This document shows positions 20,006-25,339 of a stretch of DNA of 25,339 nucleotides, piece after piece. The stretch lies in assembly GCA_051453625.1 (NCBI GenBank), contig JBOZIK010000001.1, forward strand, positions 273,661,355 to 273,686,693. Reading direction: 5' to 3'. Positions within the stretch are counted from its first letter, which is position 1. Every line of letters starts with the position of its first letter. A model generated the notes under the pieces. That model did not search any database. It saw nothing but the letters and a program-made list of their open reading frames with translations, and was not told the DNA's origin. This stretch comes from Welwitschia mirabilis. Taxonomy: Eukaryota > Gnetophyta > Gnetopsida > Welwitschiales. The translations under genes were made by a program, and so were the position numbers.

Positions 20006-20079
20006 CTGATTGTAAGGAGACATGGAGATGCCTTTATGATAATCGAAATTCTATCATTTCTTTTCATCTTTCAGCTCTG

Positions 20080-20207
20080 CATATGGGTAAAGATTAAGTA
20101 TATTAATAAAATCTTATACAAAATTAAGGGATAAGTCATACTACATATGGGTAAAGATTGAGTATATTAATGAAAGCTTATACAAAATTAGGGGATAAGT
20201 CATACTA
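20080..20207 (+). repeat. 64-bp tandem duplication, two copies
   Basis: Two adjacent copies start CATATGGGTAAAGATT at 20080 and 20144 and end GGGATAAGTCATACTA. They differ at only a few sites; most differences are A in the first copy against G in the second. The duplication is more recent than most of the decay around it. Confidence 0.92.
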
Positions 20208-20759
20208 CTTTAATGATCATCAAACCTTTCTTGGAAGGAAAGTTTAGTATTCAACTTACAAGATTATAAACATTGAAATTAAAAAAAATTATTCATTTAA
20301 TAAGGTAGTTGTTAAAGTCTTTACCAGTGTCCACTTTCTAGTGTTGAATAATTTAGATTAAGTGGCTAGCTAAAGCTATCTTTATAGAAGCAAGGAAATA
20401 CAGTGTCATAAGAGAGGGTGGTAGCATCCATGCAGAGAGGACAGAGAAAGTATGTCATAGTAGTGAAAGGTAGGTGATGGCCAGTTGCTACTTAGGAGAA
20501 GGTCATCCAAAAAGAAGGGGTTAATGAAAAAAGAAAATAGTAATGAAAAGAGGGGGAGACAACATTCAAGGAAGGTTAGATAAGTTGGGGAAAGAAAGTC
20601 TTCATTGTTCCTGCATTTGTTAACATAATAATAGTCTCTAGCTCACTGTCTTCCAAGCTAAATAAATTGAAAAATTTAGAGAATATGGTTAAAACAAAAT
20701 TTGTTTTGTCTGGGGTTGATAATGAGAATGCTAGCAGAATGCTTTCAACTTGTTGAAAT

Positions 20760-21630
20760 CAAACTTTCCAAATATCAGAGGCCATCATGCTAGAGCTTGG
20801 CATACTAATGAAGCTGAAAATACTAGATGTTAACGATAATTAACTAACTAGGAAAATTACTTTGACATGGTCAAGATGCTTCAAGCTGAAAGTAGTGGAT
20901 CTAAGCTAAAAGAGTTTGGAAGGGCATTTACCAGATGCAATCTCTCATTGGGAGGATCTCCAAATCCTTAATCTTGGGCATAATACATTTTACGGTCCTC
21001 TTACCAATTGGATTCTAAGTTTTCATGCTTTAAAAGATCTTAATCATTCTAATAATAATTTTTCTAGTTCAGTTCCATAAGCCATGGTCTTATAGGGTAA
21101 TAAGCACACTAGACAACATGCTTTAGTTAAAAAGGCACATGAGTCTGTGATTGCCTTTGTAAAATTGCATGGTAGTCACTTGAACCTTGCAAATTCTTAT
21201 CATGTAACTTTTGGTATTGATCTTTCAGTAAACTATTTATCAGGGACTATGCCTATTGATTTGAAAGGACTAAAGGGCTTAAAATATTTGAACTTGTCAT
21301 ATAAGATACAAAGATGTTCAATTCCTATCAATGTTGGCAATATTAGTTCATTAAAGTGGCTTGATTTATGAGATAATTTTCTATTAGGTCAAATACCAAT
21401 TAAGCTAGGTAATCTAACCCTTTTGACAGCATTGTTTTTATAGGTTTTACACCAAAATATGAGCAATTGTCTAGGTTTCCTTATACCTTTTTCAGCAATC
21501 CTAAATTATGAAATGGATCTTGTCAAGATTCCTCCTCCAATCTACTCTATTAATTCATCTCTTTTTAACCTCATGTTTGATAAAGTCCTTAGCCTATTTA
21601 TGTCAAAATTCAGTGGTCTTTCATAACATT
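20760..21630 (+). pseudogene. CLAVATA2-like LRR receptor-like protein fragment
   Basis: The C-terminal part of a plant extracellular LRR receptor-like protein. From 20760 one frame reads EAIMLELGILMKLKILDV, CFKLKVVDLS, LEGHLPDAISHWEDLQILNL, GHNTFYGPLTNWILSFHALK and SNNNFSSSVP. After an island of stops, 21147-21371 reads VTFGIDLSVNYLSGTMP, LKGLKGLKYLNLSY, IPINVGNISSLKWLDL, then a stop and LLGQIPIKLGNLTLLTAL. The order of repeats, the ISHW step, the non-LRR island before GIDLS and a possible FSAILNYEMDLV cap at about 21490 follow CLAVATA2, a shoot-meristem receptor; another RLP subfamily is possible. The signal peptide and N-terminal repeats are missing. Stops are mostly TAA/TAG. Confidence 0.7.
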
Positions 21631-22954
21631 CAGTCATAATAAGTGATACATATATTAGTATTGAAGAAATTGGCATACCAATCAAAATAGAAAGGAAAGT
21701 AATGTTTGAGGAAAAGATTACTAAATTTAACCAAAATAAGTTACAAAAAGCCTAGGAAAGCTTGTGATGTGTTGAAACAGTATGAACCAATGGTTGAACA
21801 ATTATGACTATTCTTACTAAATGAAAACTAAGAGGATACTAGAACAATAAAGTTTAAGATATCTAATGGCTTCTTTTGGGATTTTAATGTTTGTTTTAAG
21901 GTAAGATACTTGGATTGTAATAATATAGAATAATCCATCCAGTCCTTAAAGAATGAGACCTTCTTCTTTTTTTCTTTGCACTTATGATTCCATGCTCAAA
22001 ATTTGAGCAATCTTGTTATAATAATCAATCTATTCAATAATTAGATACAACCCACATCCCAAATACTAAAGCAAATGACAAGATATCAAGTGAAAGCATA
22101 ACATGAAATGCAATATGTCACTCTCCTCAATAATAAAATATGAAAATATTGTTCACTATTTCCAGTTCAACATTTTTTTGAAATCCTTCTCTTCTAAACA
22201 TTTTTTTATAAATAAATACTTAGCCATCTATTAGGATAAATCCTATTGTTTATTGGCCATTGTACAAACAGATCACAGGAGAAGACAAGGGCATCTCATA
22301 AGGGGAAAACAGTGGAGGCTCTGTTAAAGAGTAAGAAAGAATACAAGTGCTCTTCCAGCTATGATTAGAACAGATTTTCAACTAAAAAGTTACTTCCTGT
22401 TGAAGCTTTAACTGGCATAGTTTTAGTCATAGAATTGTGTTATTTCCTATCATCCTCATTTAACCCCATCTAGATAATACCCAAGATTCTAGCATTTTAC
22501 TAATGCTTTTGATGTCTAGCATCTGACTTGTACAAGTTGTATATCAACATCTTTGAGCTTGCAGGATTTTCATTTTGGACTCATAATAAGAGAAGAAGAT
22601 TAGAAACATTGACGCAAATATTTATGTCCTTTTTGCTAGGTTGAAATCATACATGTAGATCCTACATATCATGAGAAACTATACTACCTTCCCTCTCCTT
22701 TGCATTAGTTTAGTTTAGGTGAAGATAAGAAGAAATATTACAGAGGTTCTTTAAGCACTAAAGATTACTATCCTATCAATCTCTTTCTGCTCTTCCATTT
22801 ATTCCATTTATTAATGCATCTTCATTACTTTTAGAATAGTAGAGATAGCAAAATCAATCAGTACTATGTATTTATTTATGGGATTCCAAAAGTAGGTTCT
22901 TCAATGGTAACTTAGATTCCCAAAATAGAATATCTGAGTTAGGGTTAAAATGGA
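21631..22954. other. stretch without a recognised gene
   Basis: Located between the LRR and cyclophilin fragments. I see no coding signal, no repeat of note and no transposon terminus. Some parts (22260-22350, for example) are less AT-rich and could be untranslated host sequence, which I cannot name. Confidence 0.4.
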
Positions 22955-23225
22955 TAAGTAAGAGTGTAGGAGATGGTTTACAGAAATGGGACTAGTGGAG
23001 AGTCCATCTACAAAGCCAAATTCCTAGATAAAAACCTTCTCAAGAAGTACACTAGGCCTAAAACTCTATCAATTGTAAATACCAAACCTAACACCAATGG
23101 CTTTCAGTTCTTCATATGTATTGATAATACTAAATGACTTGATGGAAAACATATCATGTATAGTGAAGGCCATTGAGGTTGTAGGTTTATTTAGAGGTTG
23201 AAACATTAAAGTTGTTAATCACATA
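22955..23225 (+). pseudogene. cyclophilin (peptidyl-prolyl isomerase) fragment
   Basis: Cyclophilins catalyse proline cis-trans isomerisation. From 22985 a frame reads [21 protein letters not shown], then [21 protein letters not shown], matching NGTGGESIYGxKFxDENFxxKH and the LSMANxGPNTNGSQFFICT core with the NTNG and QFFI residues of the active site. Next are TK, TGA for the expected Trp, and LDGKHI (family TxWLDGKHV). A short deletion follows, then IVKAIEVVG in another frame at 23160, matching VVKAIExVG. The N-terminal third, with the FHRVIPxFMxQGGD part, is missing or unreadable. No introns interrupt the match. It lies 540 bp upstream of the transposase on the same strand. Confidence 0.88.
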
Positions 23226-23230
23226 AATAC

Positions 23231-23430
23231 TTGACTACTTTAGAGTTCTTTATGCATTGTGTGCATACATCATAATTCTATACATGACACCCTATACATT
23301 ATGAAGATTATTACTAAAGCTTAACTGAACTAGACTAATTCAAAGTTCTTTATGCATTATGTATGCATCTACAAATCTACATGTGTGCTTGTGTACACAT
23401 GTCATGTATGCATGCACATGTGTAGATGTG
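23231..23430. repeat. two 100-bp-spaced repeat units ending in a long imperfect palindrome
   Basis: AGTTCTTTATGCATT occurs at 23244 and again exactly 100 bp later at 23344. In each copy a small hairpin follows (ATGCA/TGCAT, then ATGCAT/ATGCAT). The second copy runs into an imperfect palindrome at 23375-23427 (ATCTACATGTGTGC against GCACATGTGTAGAT), which is largely alternating purine and pyrimidine. The remaining 23431-23766 is AT-rich and carries nothing else that I can see. Confidence 0.6.
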
Positions 23431-23766
23431 TCATCATAATAATCCTAAATTAAGGTTATCTATGATTAATTTAGCATTTGAAACATTTATCTTTTCATTA
23501 TATTATTTGGATTCTCATATTTTCTCTTTCCTCTTAATGTCTTTATTAAGAAGTAAAGAAGGATGCATTTGTAATGTTCATCTATGATAATTTATCTTGT
23601 GTTGAGACTATTATAGGAATACATCTAATGGCATCATCATGTCTATTCTCATCATCTAATAAATTCATTTATGCAAGGGACAAGAGCTAAATGTTTATGA
23701 ATAGGCATTACATATTTAATTACATTTAAAGTTATTCCTATAACTTCATAAATATTATGTACTTAT

Positions 23767-25339
23767 TTGTCTAATATTACTATGTGCAAGACATGTATGG
23801 AGTATGAGAATGGTGTAAAGACATTCATAGATTTTGTAATTAACAATTCATTCAGTTCTCAAGGCATACTTTATCCATGTGTGAAATGCTGTAACACTTG
23901 TTATCAACAACCAAATATTGTTTTTGAGCATCTTTTATGCAAAGGCATGAATCTTACATATATAAGATTGATTATGCATGGGGAAGCATCAGAAGAACAC
24001 TATGACAAATGTAAAGTCTGAAATAGAATACAAGATGATCCTATTTTTATGGTGAAAGAAGCCTTTATGTTCTTTAATGATGGGGAGCAACACATGAAGA
24101 AAAACATCATGGATTTATCAAATTCTGATAACTTCAGTGGTGATGTAAAGAATGCATAATATGATAGGTTAATCAAAGTAAGTAAGGAGTTATTGTACCC
24201 AAGTTGCATAAATTATACAAATATTTCTATGATTATCAAATTGATTAGCATTCAAGTAATGGGTGGATGGTTAAATTCAAGATTTTTAATGTTGATTGAT
24301 CTATTACATGACCCTTTTCTAGAAGGTAATACAATTCCAAGTTCTTATAATCAATTGAAAAGGACACTTAACTCCCTAGGTATGAAATATGATAAAATAC
24401 ATGTATGCCCTAATGAGTATGTGTTATATTGGAAGGAGAATAAGAACAAAAATAAATGTCCTCAGTGTGATGCATCTAGATGAAAATCAAAGGGAGGTCC
24501 TAAGGATAGTGAACCAGATAAAAGATTACCTACCAAAATATTGCAATAATTTCCATTAATTCCAAGGCTATAAAGGATTTATGCATCACCGACAATAGTG
24601 GAACACATAATATGACATTTAAAAAGGAAAATAGACTATGGAATAATGCAACATCTAGCAGATTCTATCTTATGAAAATTAATGAATTATATAATGAATT
24701 TAAGCTTGAACCTAGACATGTAAGACTTGGTATTGCAATAGATGGATTTAATCCTTTTTGGATTCTTTATACTTCTTATAGTTATTGGCTAGTTATGACA
24801 ATTAGCTATAACTTACCACCAAGTATATGCATGAAAAGGTCATATGTAATACTTTCTTTACTCATACTAGGGCTTAAGCAACCAAGAAAAGATATTGATG
24901 TGTAACTTTAACTTCTTATTAAAGAATTGAAGCTACTATGGTATAAGGGAGTAAAAACATTTAATAGACTAAAGAAGGATTTCTTTACCATGAAAGTAGT
25001 GCTACTTTGAATGATGAATGATTTTCTAGCATATGAAAACATCTCAGGATGGAGCACAAAGGGGAGATTAGCATGTCCCATACATGCTTATAAGACCAAT
25101 TCTTTATGGTTGCCTCATAGTAGAAAACATTTCTACTAAGGACATAGCAGATTCCTTGATAAGAATCATAGGTATAGATGAATGAAGAGATCTTTCAATG
25201 GTAAAGTAGAAGAAGAAGAAGAATACATGCTACTAAGTAATGAAGAGATTTTTTTCTAGCTTAATAACATGGATTTTACTTTGGGGAAGTGCTTTTCTAA
25301 ACATCAAAAAAAAAAAAAAAAAAAAAAGCAAAAAAATAA
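23767..25339 (+). pseudogene. TNP2-type CACTA transposase, N-terminal half, broken
   Basis: Transposase of a plant CACTA element. From 23767: EYENGVKTFIDFVINNSF, then YPCVKCCNTC and VFEHLLCKGM, the transposase-associated zinc domain. From 24193: LYPSCINYTNISMI, GGWLNSRFLMLIDLL, KIHVCPNEYVLYWKE and CPQCDASR, then TGA for Trp. At about 24530-24610 comes FPLIPRL and HII, then TGA for Trp. From 24660 in another frame: LEPRHVRLGIAIDGFNPF, the start of the TNP2 catalytic region, then YSYWLVMTISYNLPPSICMK. At 24905-25210: ELKLLWYKGVKTF, MKVVLL then TGA for Trp, GWSTKGRLACPIH, LPHSRKHFY, FNGKVEEEEEEY. It continues past the window edge through a lysine-coding A run. It is + strand, matching the terminus at 17460. 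First ATG in frame: 23782. Confidence 0.93.
25306..25327 (+). repeat. A22 homopolymer inside the transposase frame
   Basis: Twenty-two A, then GC and seven more A. In the transposase frame it reads as a lysine run after LGKCFSKHQ, at the place where TNP2 proteins have a basic stretch after VTFGK. It is therefore an expanded lysine tract, not a poly(A) tail. Confidence 0.85.

Larger units (their letters stand above)
19516..20759. other. stretch without a recognised gene
   Basis: No family motif in either strand. It holds a 10-N gap (19996-20005) and the 64-bp tandem duplication at 20080-20207. A minus-strand open frame at 19870-20067 spans the gap and resembles nothing I know. Confidence 0.4.
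17460..25339 (+). mobile_element. CACTA (En/Spm-type) DNA transposon, left part, with captured gene fragments
   Basis: The left end is CACTGGAAGAAATAGAGGC at 17460, close to CACTGGTAGAAAAA-type plant CACTA termini. It is followed by the palindromic subterminal array at 17481-17684. A TNP2-type transposase in the same orientation starts at about 23767 and continues off the window. In between lie three host-gene fragments and no other TE hallmark that I can see. The possible target duplication on the left is AGA (17457-17459). The right end is outside the window, so one single element spanning all this is an inference; the terminus and the transposase are each well supported on their own. Confidence 0.5.

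Noticed and set aside
20006-20090. DYW domain end continuing the PPR fragment
   Set aside because: A few residues after the 10-N gap faintly resemble the RFHHF...CSCGDYW end, but the match needs several shifts and the upstream DYW signature is absent.
25306-25327. Poly(A) tail of a LINE or processed pseudogene
   Set aside because: The run is in frame with the CACTA transposase, at the place where the family has a basic stretch, so it encodes lysine.

Overview
This looks like nuclear DNA of a flowering plant, dominated by old and heavily decayed transposable elements. The evidence is a Ty3/gypsy element with plant Tat-type Gag, protease, RT and integrase signatures, a plant CACTA (TNP2-type) transposase, and broken pieces of plant gene families: a PPR E-type protein, a CLAVATA2-like leucine-rich-repeat protein and a cyclophilin. 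I see no intact host gene, no tRNA or rRNA gene and no CRISPR array. The sequence is very AT-rich and almost free of CG; outside the gap I find no CG until about position 4449. Most in-frame stops sit where the family expects Gln, Trp or Arg. That is the pattern left by deamination of methylated cytosine in silenced repeats.

Layout. 1-2083: a GAA microsatellite, AT-rich DNA and an 818-base gap. 2084-4110: remains of a first Ty3/gypsy pol gene (RT, RNase H, integrase zinc region), interrupted by a 100-N gap. 4111-6480: AT-rich DNA with one dispersed repeat pair. About 6480-12548: a second Ty3/gypsy element, probably Tat lineage, with a possible 5' LTR, a weak primer-binding site, gag, protease, RT, RNase H, integrase and an integrase C-terminal region, all broken, all on the + strand. 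A 100-N gap inside its integrase is flanked by a perfect 46-bp duplication and is probably an assembly join.

12549-17459: the least familiar part. A minus-strand reading frame (13522-14162) and a plus-strand reading frame (15965-17459) point away from each other across about 1.8 kb that holds a dispersed family of short hairpin repeats. I recognise neither protein. The minus frame fits the position of the additional antisense ORFs reported in some Tat elements; the plus frame ends in a coiled coil and has a TATA box in front of it.

17460-25339: a probable CACTA element that runs off the right edge. It starts with a CACTG-type terminus and five 30-bp palindromes spaced 42-49 bp apart. It then holds three unrelated host-gene fragments, all on the + strand (PPR 19227-19515, CLV2-like 20760-21630, cyclophilin 22955-23225), and then the TNP2-like transposase (23767 to the window end), in the same orientation. 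Gene capture by a CACTA element is the simplest single explanation, but nested independent insertions are not excluded because the right terminus is outside the window.
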